Source: Avisuccinivibrio_A sp964651505
GTDB taxonomy: Bacteria; Pseudomonadota; Gammaproteobacteria; Enterobacterales; Succinivibrionaceae
NCBI GenBank assembly: GCA_964651505.1
Contig: CAZYXT010000063.1
Span: 1 to 14,540, forward strand
DNA length: 14,540 nucleotides
Direction: 5' to 3'
The translations under genes and the position numbers were made by a program. This document shows positions 5,770 through 13,058 of the stretch, in pieces (position 1 is the first letter of the stretch; each line of letters opens with the position of its first letter). Below the pieces are notes generated by a model. The model did no database searches. It was given only the letters and a program-made list of their open reading frames with translations, and was not told where the DNA came from.

Positions 5770-7440
5770 ATGCGCAGCCAGGACATTCTCAAGGGCCCCG
5801 AGTGGGCCAATGTTCGCGCTTTGTACAAGGCTGCGGGCATCACCGCAGGCGAGCTTAAAAAGCCTCTCATCGGCGTGGTCGACGCCTTCAACGACATCTG
5901 CCCCGGGCACTTTATCCTGCGCAAACTCTCCCAAAGAGTCAAAGATGGGATTTACGCTGCAGGAGGCACCCCTTTGGAATTTGGCACCATCGGCGCCTGC
6001 GACGGCATAGCCATGGCCCATGACGGCATGAAGTACATTCTCATAGGGCGCGAGTGCGTGGCCTTTGATGTGGAAACCATGTGCCATGCCCACAGGCTTG
6101 ACGGCCTGGTGCTCTTGGGCTCGTGCGACAAGATTATCCCGGGCATGATCTTGGGAGCCTTAAGAGCCAATGTTCCTGCCATCTTCATCAACGGCGGGCC
6201 TGCCCTGCCCGGGCGCATGAAAGATGGCAACCCTTACGGGGGAGAATACATTGATCACTCGGTCATTCAGCAATCGGAGGGAGCCTTAAAGGCAGGCAAG
6301 ATCACGCAGGAGGAATTTGATTGGCTTGAGAACAATGCCGTGCCGACCATAGGCTCGTGCGCCATGCTCGGCACCGCCAACACCATGGCCGCCCTCGTTG
6401 AGGCCATGGGCTTGTCTTTGCCCGGCACCGCGGCCATTCCTGCCGTCTACAGCCAAAGATTGCAGGCAGCCTTTGACACGGGGTGCGCCGCGGTCAATTT
6501 GGTCATTCAAGATCTCAAGCCGCGCGACATCATCAATCGCAAGGCCATTGAAAATGCGGTCATGGTCAACTCGGCCATCGGCGGCTCGACTAATGCCGTA
6601 TTGCACCTTCTTGCCATCGCCTATGAGGCGCGCGTTGACTTTGACATCAAGGATTTTGGCGCCGTCGCCTCGCGCGTGCCCCACCTTGCGGCAATGATCC
6701 CCGCAGGCCCGTACACCCTGCTTGATTTTTATGAGGCAGGAGGGGTGCCCGCTTTGATGAATGAAATCAAGCAAAAGATTCATGCCGACGTCATCACCTG
6801 CACATGTCGCACCATGGCCGAGAACCTCAGTCATTTTGCCAATCGCAATGACGATGTGATCCGCCATCTTGAATCTCCCGTGCATGAGGTGCCGGGCATC
6901 GCCATTTTGTACGGAAATCTGGCCCCCGACGGCGCGGTGACCAAGCCATCTGCCATCCCAAGCTCTGCCCGTCATTTTAAAGGCAAGGCCGTGATCTTCG
7001 AGAACGAGCAGGATGCCTTGGACGGCATTCGCGCCTTAAAAGTCAAAGAAGGCGATGTGCTGGTGATCCGCAACGCAGGTCCGCGCGGAGGCCCCGGCAT
7101 GCCCGAGCAGTACAAGGCCATGAAGCTTTTGGTGGGCATGAAGCTTGGCTCTAAGGTCTGCGTCATCACCGACGGACGGTTCTCAGGCTCCAACAACGGA
7201 TGTTTTGTGGGCCACATTTGCCCCGAGGCCTATGACGACGGTCCCATCAAGTACTTAAAAGACGGCGATGAGATTGAAATTGACGTCATCAAAGGCACCA
7301 TCAATGCCAAGGTCGATTTTGACGAGCGCACAAAGGAGAAGATTGAAGACAAATGCGCCAAGGCAGAAGGCATTTTGTATCACTACAGGCACAATGCAAG
7401 CTCAGCCTCAAAAGGCGCTGTTATCAAAACTCGCGATTAA
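5770..7440 (+). CDS. IlvD/EDD family iron-sulfur dehydratase (hydroxy-acid or sugar-acid dehydratase)
   Basis: Expected to remove water from a 2,3-dihydroxy acid or aldonate to give a 2-keto acid, using an Fe-S cluster. It has 556 residues, normal for the family. Cluster and active-site marks are CPGHF with C44, GACDGIAMAHDGMK (75-88), GSCDKIIPGM with C119, PTIGSCAMLGTANTM with C197 (192-206), NSAIGGSTNAVLHL (267-280), RNAGPRGGPGMPE (434-446) and DGRFSGSNNG (468-477). E. coli IlvD has CPTCGSC where this has VPTIGSC. The ribosome binding site AAGGAG is about nine bases before the ATG. Its place behind a TRAP transporter, away from other ilv genes, argues for hydroxy-acid or sugar-acid breakdown rather than branched-chain amino acid synthesis. 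True IlvD cannot be excluded. Confidence 0.85.
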   Translation: MRSQDILKGPEWANVRALYKAAGITAGELKKPLIGVVDAFNDICPGHFILRKLSQRVKDGIYAAGGTPLEFGTIGACDGIAMAHDGMKYILIGRECVAFDVETMCHAHRLDGLVLLGSCDKIIPGMILGALRANVPAIFINGGPALPGRMKDGNPYGGEYIDHSVIQQSEGALKAGKITQEEFDWLENNAVPTIGSCAMLGTANTMAALVEAMGLSLPGTAAIPAVYSQRLQAAFDTGCAAVNLVIQDLKPRDIINRKAIENAVMVNSAIGGSTNAVLHLLAIAYEARVDFDIKDFGAVASRVPHLAAMIPAGPYTLLDFYEAGGVPALMNEIKQKIHADVITCTCRTMAENLSHFANRNDDVIRHLESPVHEVPGIAILYGNLAPDGAVTKPSAIPSSARHFKGKAVIFENEQDALDGIRALKVKEGDVLVIRNAGPRGGPGMPEQYKAMKLLVGMKLGSKVCVITDGRFSGSNNGCFVGHICPEAYDDGPIKYLKDGDEIEIDVIKGTINAKVDFDERTKEKIEDKCAKAEGILYHYRHNASSASKGAVIKTRD

Positions 7441-7459
7441 CGCAGTTTAAGGATAAATC

Positions 7460-7523
7460 GGGCAGGGGCCGGGCTTAAGGACCCCTCCCTCAAACCGTGC
7501 GTGCAACTTAGAGCACACGCTTT
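7460..7523 (-). mobile_element. decayed group II intron 3' end (domains V and VI)
   Basis: On the minus strand 7523-7492 reads AGCGTGTGC, a short loop, then GCACGCACGGTTT. The right arm matches the canonical bacterial domain V arm GCACGCACGGTTC almost exactly, and the left arm differs from AGCCGTGTGC by one lost C. The usual GAAA-type loop is gone. Next comes TGAGGGAGGGG, then CCCCTGCCC (7489-7460), a hairpin in the position of domain VI. No reverse transcriptase or upstream domains remain. The identification rests on remembered family sequences. Confidence 0.6.
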
Positions 7524-7619
7524 TTGCCAAAAAATAAGTCTGCTCTCTTGCTCTTGCAAAAGACTAAGACTGACCCTGTGACTTGCCGCGTTTGAGAGTG
7601 CCTTTGAGCGCATGCAACG

Positions 7620-7647
7620 AAAAAGGTGCTCTGTGAGCACCTTTTTT
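7620..7647. terminator. bidirectional intrinsic terminator between the dehydratase and dehydrogenase genes
   Basis: AAAAAGGTGCTC (7620-7631) and GAGCACCTTTTT (7635-7646) are perfectly complementary around TGT, with T tracts on both strands. It ends the minus-strand dehydrogenase transcript, whose stop codon is 22 bases away, and should also end the plus-strand TRAP-dehydratase transcript. Confidence 0.92.
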
Positions 7648-7668
7648 AACCTGCTTTAAGAGCGCAGG

Positions 7669-8637
7669 TTAGATCTTGTTGACCGGGCAGCGCAGCTTCT
7701 CGCCGCGAACGGCTCTGACGGCCTCTTCTGCGCACTTGCGGTTAAGGTCGATGGCAGCTTCCTCTGAGTACCAGGCAATGTGAGGGGTGATGACGATGTT
7801 GGGGGCCTTGCGCAGAGGGCTGTCATCTTCCAAAGGCTCGCGCGTGGTTACATCCAAGCCTGCGCCCGAGATCTTGCCTGAAACCAAGGCTTCGGCCAGA
7901 TCAGGCTCGTTTACAAGACCGCCGCGGGCCACGTTGATGAACTTGACGCCATCCTTCATCTTGGCAATGTTTTGCTTGTTGATGAACTTGGCATTGCCGG
8001 CATTAAGGCCGCAGTGCAGGGAAATAATATCCGATTTTGCGAAGACCTCATCCTGCGAGCACACCTCGATGTAGGCAAGCTCGGGATTGGACTTGACGTG
8101 ATCGGTGTAAATGTCATGGCCGATGACCTTGCAGCCCAAAGCACGGACACGGTTGGCAAAAGCGCAGCCGATGCGGCCCAGGCCGATGATGCCGACGGTC
8201 AGAGTGGACAAACGGGTGATGGGAGCAAGCTTGGTGTAATCCCAGACGCCGCCCAAAACCATTTGCGAGGCTTTGCCAGGCTTGCGGCACAATTCCATGA
8301 GCAGAGCCAAAGCCTGATCGGCCACTTCGAAGGTGCCGTAATCGGGCACATTGCAAACACAGACGCCGTGACGGGAGGCCGCTTCCAGATCAACATTATC
8401 CACGCCGACGCCGTAACGAACCACAGCCTTAAGATCAGGCAGGGCAGCAAAGACCTTTTCGGTAAATGGCGCGTATTGATTCAGAGCGGCGACTGCGCCT
8501 TGGCACTTTTGGATCAAATCATCTTCGGTTTTGCACTGTTCAAGCTTAAAGCTGATGCCGGCTTCATTGAAAATGCGGGCCTCTTCATCAATGTTGGAAT
8601 GATCATTGTCGGTAATAACAACTTGGACGTTTGACAT
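7669..8637 (-). CDS. NAD-dependent D-2-hydroxyacid dehydrogenase, CtBP-like
   Basis: Probably reduces a 2-keto acid to a D-2-hydroxy acid, or the reverse, in the cytoplasm. It has 322 residues. The substrate domain shows VVRYGVGVDNVDLEAA (72-87) and VCNVPDYGTFEVADQALALL (94-113), the pattern of CtBP-like and phosphoglycerate dehydrogenase-like members. The nucleotide fold has GLGRIG (152-157) with D175 at the end of the second strand, favouring NAD over NADP. Catalytic residues are R238 (NVARGGLVNE), E267 (REPLE) and H286 (TPHIAWYS). No C-terminal ACT domain is present, so serine-pathway SerA of the long type is unlikely. AGGTG precedes the ATG. It lies alone, convergent with the TRAP-dehydratase group and divergent from frd. 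The substrate is unknown. Confidence 0.9.
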   Translation of the reverse strand: MSNVQVVITDNDHSNIDEEARIFNEAGISFKLEQCKTEDDLIQKCQGAVAALNQYAPFTEKVFAALPDLKAVVRYGVGVDNVDLEAASRHGVCVCNVPDYGTFEVADQALALLMELCRKPGKASQMVLGGVWDYTKLAPITRLSTLTVGIIGLGRIGCAFANRVRALGCKVIGHDIYTDHVKSNPELAYIEVCSQDEVFAKSDIISLHCGLNAGNAKFINKQNIAKMKDGVKFINVARGGLVNEPDLAEALVSGKISGAGLDVTTREPLEDDSPLRKAPNIVITPHIAWYSEEAAIDLNRKCAEEAVRAVRGEKLRCPVNKI

Positions 8638-8658
8638 ATCTCACCTGTAAGTCAGTGT

Positions 8659-8678
8659 GCGCATTTTTGCAAATGCGC
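8659..8678. promoter_or_regulatory. perfect inverted repeat just upstream of the dehydrogenase gene
   Basis: GCGCATTT (8659-8666) and AAATGCGC (8671-8678) are perfect complements around TTGC, 22-41 bases upstream of the dehydrogenase ATG. It could be a leader RNA hairpin or an operator. Lacking a T tract, it is not a normal terminator. Confidence 0.5.
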
Positions 8679-8871
8679 TCTGCCTTTAACCTAAAGTTTA
8701 AATTGAGCAAAAGCAGTCAAAATGTGCCGCAGGGCGGCTCTCACCTTGCGCTGCATCCTTTGTCCCCCGACGGGACTTAAACGGTAAGTTCCGACACCGG
8801 CCTGCCCAAAAGTTTTTGATGCAAACATGCCGGCATCATTACAATCTTACACGCCTGCCCTTAAGATGCAA

Positions 8872-8883
8872 GCAAACGTTTGC
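8872..8883. promoter_or_regulatory. LacI/PurR-type operator candidate between the dehydrogenase gene and frdA
   Basis: GCAAACGTTTGC is a perfect 12-base palindrome matching the core of the E. coli PurR operator (ACGCAAACGTTTTCGT from memory). Its central ten bases CAAACGTTTG are identical to 2487-2496 upstream of dctP. It lies 235 bases before the dehydrogenase start and about 375 bases before the predicted frd start. Confidence 0.5.
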
Positions 8884-9242
8884 CCTCTGTGTCACAGATT
8901 TGAACTTGCTCACATCAAAGAGGGGCTCTTCATCTTTCATCTGCCCGCCCCCTCATCTTAAAGCCCGCCGCAACCTGCTTTTTTAAATGTTTTCGTGTAT
9001 AAATCCCGGCTCCCGAACCCTTAAGACGATAAAAATAACTTGCCATGCAAGAGATTTCTCCTGCGGGCGGAAAAATGCGCCAAGGCATGCAAAGTCAAGC
9101 TAAAAATCAAAACTTCCATTCAAGATCAAAGCTTTGTATCAAGCCAAAAGAGCGTAAAATTTTGGCATTGGGACTCTCAAAACTTTCTTTGCCTTAAAGC
9201 TTAAATTTTGAGATCTCGGCACGATAATTTTTATCAAAAGTC

Positions 9243-9251
9243 TGCTATAGT
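9243..9251 (+). promoter_or_regulatory. extended -10 promoter of frdABCD
   Basis: TGCTATAGT is an extended -10 (TG-N-TATAGT), with TATAGT at 9246-9251. The -35 region (GATAAT near 9223) is poor, as at activated or extended -10 promoters. The start would fall near 9258, giving a leader of about 70 bases before the GTG at 9328. Confidence 0.55.
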
Positions 9252-9327
9252 TAATGCTGTTTTTTGCTTACTTTTCAGAGTTTGAAATACGACTAAAAAC
9301 TTCAACTCTGGAGCTTAGGAGATACAC

Positions 9328-11139
9328 GTGGAAAAAATTCAAACTGACGTTGCAATCGTCGGTGCCGGCGGTACCGGCCTGCGCGCTGCCATTGCCGTGG
9401 CTCAGGCTGATCCCAAGCTTCGCATTGCACTCATTTCCAAGGTTTACCCGATGCGCAGCCATACCGTTGCTGCCGAAGGCGGCGCAGCCGGCGTTATCCG
9501 TGACGATGATTCGTATCAGAAGCATTTTGAAGACACTGTCGCAGGCGGCGACTGGCTGTGCGAACAAGACGTGGTCGAATACTTCGTTCGTCACACCACC
9601 GAAGAACTGTTCCAGCTTGAGCACTGGGGCTGCCCCTGGAGTCGCAAGCCCGACGGCGACGTAAACGTTCGTCGTTTCGGCGGCATGAAGGTGCCGCGCA
9701 CTTGGTTTGCAGCCGACAAATCAGGCTTCCATATGCTCCACACCCTGTTCCAGGCTTCGGTGCAATTCCCTTCCATCACTCGCTTTGATGAGCACTTTGT
9801 GCTGGATCTGCTGGTTGAAGAAGGCGTCTGCCGCGGCGTGGTCTGCTATGACCTGCAAAACGGCGTATTCCGCCAGATCAATGCCAAGTCCGTAGTCATC
9901 GCCACCGGCGGTGCAGGCCGTGCCTATATCTTCAACACCGACGGCGGCATCGTAACAGGCGACGGCATTTCCTTGGCCTACCGCCACGGCGTGCCGATCC
10001 GCGACATGGAATTCGTGCAATACCACCCCACCGGCCTGCTCGGCTGCGGCATTCTGATGACCGAAGGCTGCCGCGGCGAAGGCGGCGTTCTGTACAACAA
10101 GGATGGTTACCGCTACCTGCAAGATTACGGTTTGGGCCCCGAGACCCCGGTAGGACATCCCAAGAACAAGTACATGGAATTAGGTCCGCGCGACCGTGTA
10201 TCTCAAGCTTTCTGGCAAGAGTCCAAGAAAGGCAGAACCATCAAGTATCCTTTGGGCGAAGCCGTGCACCTTGACCTGACTCACTTAGGCGAGAAGTATC
10301 TGCACGAGCGTCTGCCTTTGATCTGCGAGCTGGCCATGACCTACTCGGGCGTCGACCCCGTCAAGCAGCCCGTGCCGGTGCGTCCGGTCGTCCACTACAC
10401 CATGGGCGGCATCGAGACCGACGGCAAGACCGCCACCCGCATGCCCGGCCTCTATGCTGCAGGCGAATGCGCCTCGGTGGGCATCCATGGCGCCAACCGC
10501 TTAGGTTCCAACTCCCTCGTTGAAACCGTCGTCTTCGGCAAGCTTGCAGGCGACGAAGCTGCCAAGCGCGCCCAAGAGCTGAAGGACTTTGACAGCAAGG
10601 AACTTGATCGCCAGGCCCTGGCGGCAGAGAAGAAGGCATTATCCCTCTTTGACGTCAAGGGTGACGAGTCGCAGTACAAGATCAGAACCGAGATGGGAGA
10701 ATCCATGGAGAAGGGCGTGGGCATTTACCGCGAAGAAGTCACCATGAAGGAAACCATCAATGTCTTAAAAGATCTGCGCAAGCGCATCAAGAAGGTTCCT
10801 CTGACCGATCGCGGCCGCGTCTTCAATACCGAGTGGATGAACCTGATAGAGCTTCATTACACCCTCGATTGCGCCGAGACCATGGTCCACTCTGCCATCA
10901 ACCGCAAAGAGTCCCGCGGCTCTCACCAGCGCCTCGACGGCCCCGACGGTGCCTACACGCAGCGCGACGACAAGAATTTCTTAAAGCACAGCTTAGCAAT
11001 CTACAACAAGGAAACCGGCCTGCCGGACATCTCCTTGAGCGAGGTTAAGATCACCACCTTCCAGCCGGCCAAGCGCGTCTACGGTGCCGAGGCTGAGCAG
11101 GCAGAAGCTGCTAAGAAGGCCAAGGAGGCCAAGAAATAA
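9328..11139 (+). CDS. frdA: fumarate reductase flavoprotein subunit
   Basis: Catalytic subunit that reduces fumarate to succinate, ending anaerobic respiration at the cytoplasmic face of the membrane. It has 603 residues. The FAD fold starts with GAGGTG (12-17). H45 in MRSHTVAAEGG is the covalent FAD attachment site (E. coli H44). Active-site residues H233 (QYHPTG), R288 (GPRDRVSQAF), H356 (VHYTMGG) and R391 (GANRLGSNS) each lie one position later than the E. coli residues as I remember them. QYHPTGLLGCGILMTEGCRG is also typical. The C-terminal tail is Ala/Lys-rich. The start is GTG, fixed by AGGAG six bases upstream (9317-9321) and by alignment. It leads frdABCD and overlaps frdB by one base. 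Confidence 0.98.
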   Translation: MEKIQTDVAIVGAGGTGLRAAIAVAQADPKLRIALISKVYPMRSHTVAAEGGAAGVIRDDDSYQKHFEDTVAGGDWLCEQDVVEYFVRHTTEELFQLEHWGCPWSRKPDGDVNVRRFGGMKVPRTWFAADKSGFHMLHTLFQASVQFPSITRFDEHFVLDLLVEEGVCRGVVCYDLQNGVFRQINAKSVVIATGGAGRAYIFNTDGGIVTGDGISLAYRHGVPIRDMEFVQYHPTGLLGCGILMTEGCRGEGGVLYNKDGYRYLQDYGLGPETPVGHPKNKYMELGPRDRVSQAFWQESKKGRTIKYPLGEAVHLDLTHLGEKYLHERLPLICELAMTYSGVDPVKQPVPVRPVVHYTMGGIETDGKTATRMPGLYAAGECASVGIHGANRLGSNSLVETVVFGKLAGDEAAKRAQELKDFDSKELDRQALAAEKKALSLFDVKGDESQYKIRTEMGESMEKGVGIYREEVTMKETINVLKDLRKRIKKVPLTDRGRVFNTEWMNLIELHYTLDCAETMVHSAINRKESRGSHQRLDGPDGAYTQRDDKNFLKHSLAIYNKETGLPDISLSEVKITTFQPAKRVYGAEAEQAEAAKKAKEAKK

Positions 11140-11885
11140 TGGAAGCTCAACAAAAACACATGAAGATTACGGTGGTCCGTTACCGCCCCGAGCAGGACGA
11201 CAAGCCCTGGGAGCAGACTTTTGACGTTCCCTATATCCATGAGACTTCCGTACTCGAAGCTTTGTTCTACATCAAGGATCACTATGAGCCGAGCCTCTCG
11301 TTCCGCTGGTCCTGCCGCATGGCAGTCTGCGGTTCCTGCGGCATGATGGTCAACGGCGTTCCTCACCTTGCCTGCAAGACCTTCTTGCGCGATTACGAAG
11401 GCAAGGACATGAAGATCGCTCCTTTGGCCAACTTCCCCATCGAGCGCGATCTGGTTGTGGACATCTCCGACATGATCGAGAAGATCGAGCGCATCAAGCC
11501 TTACATCATCCCATCGGAGAAGGACAAGAATATGCCTTTGACCAAGGCCTATCGCCAGACTCCTCAGCAGATGGAGGCTTATCGCCAGTTTGCCCAGTGC
11601 ATCAACTGCGGCTGCTGCTATGCCGCCTGCCCTCAGTACAAGATCAACCCCGAGTTCATCGGCCCTGCCGCTCTGACTCTCTTGTACCGCTACAACATCG
11701 ACAACCGCGATGGCGGCAAGGAATTGCGCATGCCTTATATGAGCGCCGAAGAAGGCGTCTGGAGCTGCAGCTTCGTGGGCTATTGCTCGGAAGTCTGTCC
11801 CAAGCACGTAGATCCTTCTTCAGCCATTCAGCTTGGCAAGAAGATGAGCGCCACCGATTACGTCATCCGCATGTTCAAGCCTTAG
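11139..11885 (+). CDS. frdB: fumarate reductase iron-sulfur subunit
   Basis: Carries electrons from menaquinol in FrdCD to the flavin of FrdA. It has 248 residues, close to E. coli FrdB. The N-terminal ferredoxin domain binds [2Fe-2S] through C59, C64, C67 and C79. The C-terminal domain has C154, C157, C160 and C220 for [4Fe-4S], and C164, C210 and C216 for [3Fe-4S], with GVWSCSFVGYCSEVCPKHVD (206-225) nearly as in E. coli. C159 is an extra cysteine next to ligand C160, where E. coli has Leu. The ATG shares its A with the frdA TAA stop (TAATG), so translation is coupled. A start at Met8 is possible and matches the E. coli N terminus less well in length. Confidence 0.98.
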   Translation: MEAQQKHMKITVVRYRPEQDDKPWEQTFDVPYIHETSVLEALFYIKDHYEPSLSFRWSCRMAVCGSCGMMVNGVPHLACKTFLRDYEGKDMKIAPLANFPIERDLVVDISDMIEKIERIKPYIIPSEKDKNMPLTKAYRQTPQQMEAYRQFAQCINCGCCYAACPQYKINPEFIGPAALTLLYRYNIDNRDGGKELRMPYMSAEEGVWSCSFVGYCSEVCPKHVDPSSAIQLGKKMSATDYVIRMFKP

Positions 11886-11898
11886 TAAGGAGACAGCA

Positions 11899-12354
11899 AT
11901 GAGCCAAACCAAATCATATCGCAAGCCTTACGATTCAAAATTAGAGGCAACCTGGTGGACCAAGAATCCCTTCTACACCCGCTACATCATTCGCGAGGGC
12001 ACCTGCCTGTGCGTTCTGTTTGCAGCTTTGGAACTGTTGCTGGGCGTTTTCTTGTTTGCCATGTGCGACCTTGGCACCGATCCTGCCACCGCCGAATCGG
12101 CTGCCCCCTACATGTGGTGGGCCAACTCCTTCATCGGCAACCCGATCGTGCTTTTGATAAACTTAGGCTGTCTGACTGGATGCCTGTTCCACGCGGTCAC
12201 CTGGTTTAAGCTGATGCCTAAGGCTTTGAGAGTCTTCATGAATAAGAACACCACCGATCTTATTCCCGAGTCTTTCACCGTCATCAGTTTGTATGCAGCC
12301 TTGGGCGGCGCCACCGTGGTTATCCTGGTTGCAGCCTTGGCTTCCATGCCTTAA
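11899..12354 (+). CDS. frdC: fumarate reductase membrane anchor subunit C
   Basis: Membrane anchor and half of the menaquinol-binding part. It has 151 residues with three hydrophobic helices. Family marks are WWTKNPFYTRYIIREGT (19-35) with R32 and E33, matching the E. coli quinone-site R28/E29, and NPIVLLINL then HAVTWFKLMPKAL with H98 and W102, matching E. coli H82/W86. It is about 20 residues longer than E. coli FrdC (131), mostly through a longer first periplasmic loop rich in Asp, Ala and Thr (about 56-72). AAGGAG (11887-11892) sits six bases before the ATG, 13 bases after frdB. Confidence 0.95.
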   Translation: MSQTKSYRKPYDSKLEATWWTKNPFYTRYIIREGTCLCVLFAALELLLGVFLFAMCDLGTDPATAESAAPYMWWANSFIGNPIVLLINLGCLTGCLFHAVTWFKLMPKALRVFMNKNTTDLIPESFTVISLYAALGGATVVILVAALASMP

Positions 12355-12369
12355 CAGAGGAGATACATC

Positions 12370-12750
12370 ATGCATAAGAATGTTCCTCATCGCTCCGATG
12401 AACCCATTTATTGGCTGTTGTTCGGTGCCGGCGGCATGGTTGCCGGCATTGTGCTGCCATCGGTGCTGATTGTCCTGCTCATCGCAGGCGTCAGCTCTCC
12501 TGATGTTGCCTCAGGCCTGCTCTCCTTTGAGCACGTCAAGGGCATGTTGGGCAACTGGTTTATTTCACTGTGCATCTTCGGCGTCATCATGCTCAGCGCA
12601 TGGCATGCCTGCCACCGCATTTTCCATACCCTGCACGATTTGACCTTGCCTCCGTCAAAGCTGTTCTGGTATGCCTTATACGGTCTGGCCGCTGCCATCA
12701 CTTTTGCAGCATTGGCTTTGCAGTTCTTGGTTTACTGCAAGCTGTGGTAG
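12370..12750 (+). CDS. frdD: fumarate reductase membrane anchor subunit D
   Basis: Second membrane anchor, which with FrdC holds FrdAB at the membrane and binds menaquinol. It has 126 residues and three membrane helices. HRSDEPIYWLLFGAGGM (7-23) matches the E. coli FrdD N terminus closely, and CHRIFHTLHDL (81-91) matches the HRMHHAMHDL helix end, with H82, H86 and H89. A GAGGAG ribosome binding site precedes the ATG, 15 bases after the frdC stop. A strong terminator follows, so frdABCD is a closed four-gene operon. Confidence 0.95.
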   Translation: MHKNVPHRSDEPIYWLLFGAGGMVAGIVLPSVLIVLLIAGVSSPDVASGLLSFEHVKGMLGNWFISLCIFGVIMLSAWHACHRIFHTLHDLTLPPSKLFWYALYGLAAAITFAALALQFLVYCKLW

Positions 12751-12767
12751 ACGTTGTTCTAAGCAAA

Positions 12768-12797
12768 ACAAAAGGGGGCGGGCAACCGCCCTTTTTT
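12768..12797 (+). terminator. intrinsic terminator of frdABCD
   Basis: GGGCGG (12776-12781) and CCGCCC (12786-12791) form a GC stem with loop GCAA, flanked by A-rich sequence and six T (12792-12797). It starts about 20 bases after the frdD stop. Confidence 0.92.
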
Positions 12798-12928
12798 GAT
12801 CGCATCGCCCCTATCTTCCCTGCGCAGCCTGACCGATTATTTTTATAAGGCGCAATAACATTGCAAACTTGCGCCAACCGGCATTTCCTTGCATACTTGA
12901 TAAACATACCTATTCTTGCCTCAAACTG

Positions 12929-12942
12929 CGCAAACGGTTGCG
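12929..12942. promoter_or_regulatory. LacI/PurR-like imperfect palindrome upstream of pyk
   Basis: CGCAAACGGTTGCG is palindromic except for one pair and differs by one base from CGCAAACGTTTGCG. It resembles the sites at 2486-2497 and 8872-8883. It centres about 70 bases upstream of the predicted pyk start. Confidence 0.4.
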
Positions 12943-12989
12943 TGCGTTAAAAAAATCCCCACGGAGTGACAATAACTTGTCTTGGTTTC

Positions 12990-12998
12990 TGCTATAAT
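12990..12998 (+). promoter_or_regulatory. extended -10 promoter of pyk
   Basis: TGCTATAAT is a perfect extended -10 (TATAAT at 12993-12998 with TG one base before it). No good -35 is seen at 16-18 bases (CAATAA at 12970). The start is predicted near 13005, leaving a leader of about 55 bases before the GTG. Confidence 0.75.
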
Positions 12999-13058
12999 TG
13001 CGCCGACTTTTTCATGGTAGAAAATACTTCATCCGACCGACAGGTCGAGGGGTTTGTT

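Larger units (their letters stand above)
8638..9327. other. 690-base control region between the dehydrogenase gene and frdA
   Basis: No gene is seen. It holds the 8659-8678 repeat, the palindrome ATGCCGGCAT (8827-8836), the LacI-type palindrome (8872-8883), CTGTGTCACAG (8887-8897), an AT-rich tract from about 9030 and the frd promoter. A TATAAA at 8998-9003 is a possible extra -10 without a good -35. The length suggests complex control or an unrecognised small RNA. Confidence 0.6.
12751..13058. other. 308-base gap between frdD and pyk
   Basis: It contains the frd terminator, a 7-base inverted repeat GGCGCAA (12849-12855) and TTGCGCC (12869-12875) with a 13-base gap, the operator-like palindrome at 12929-12942, the pyk promoter and the pyk ribosome binding site. 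No further gene is seen. Confidence 0.6.

Noticed and set aside
5723..6010. A plus-strand open frame starting inside the dctM-dehydratase terminator
   Set aside because: It reads through the hairpin and overlaps the dehydratase gene in another frame, with no ribosome binding site.
7437..7640. A 67-residue minus-strand open frame between the dehydratase and dehydrogenase genes
   Set aside because: It runs through the terminator and the intron relic, and its translation resembles no known protein.
8881..8897. Possible CRP site around CTGTGTCACAG
   Set aside because: Only one TCACA half matches at the right spacing; the other half reads TGCCC. The short palindrome itself is noted in the gap description.
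9224..9237. FNR-like site ATAAT-TTTT-ATCAA upstream of frdA
   Set aside because: The left half matches TTGAT only at three of five bases, and it would centre near -27 from the predicted start, not -41.5 as needed for activation.
12966..13058. Longer pyruvate kinase N terminus from 12966 or from the ATG at 13014
   Set aside because: The first overlaps the promoter and predicted start. The second lacks a ribosome binding site. The GTG at 13059 has one and gives the exact PykF length.
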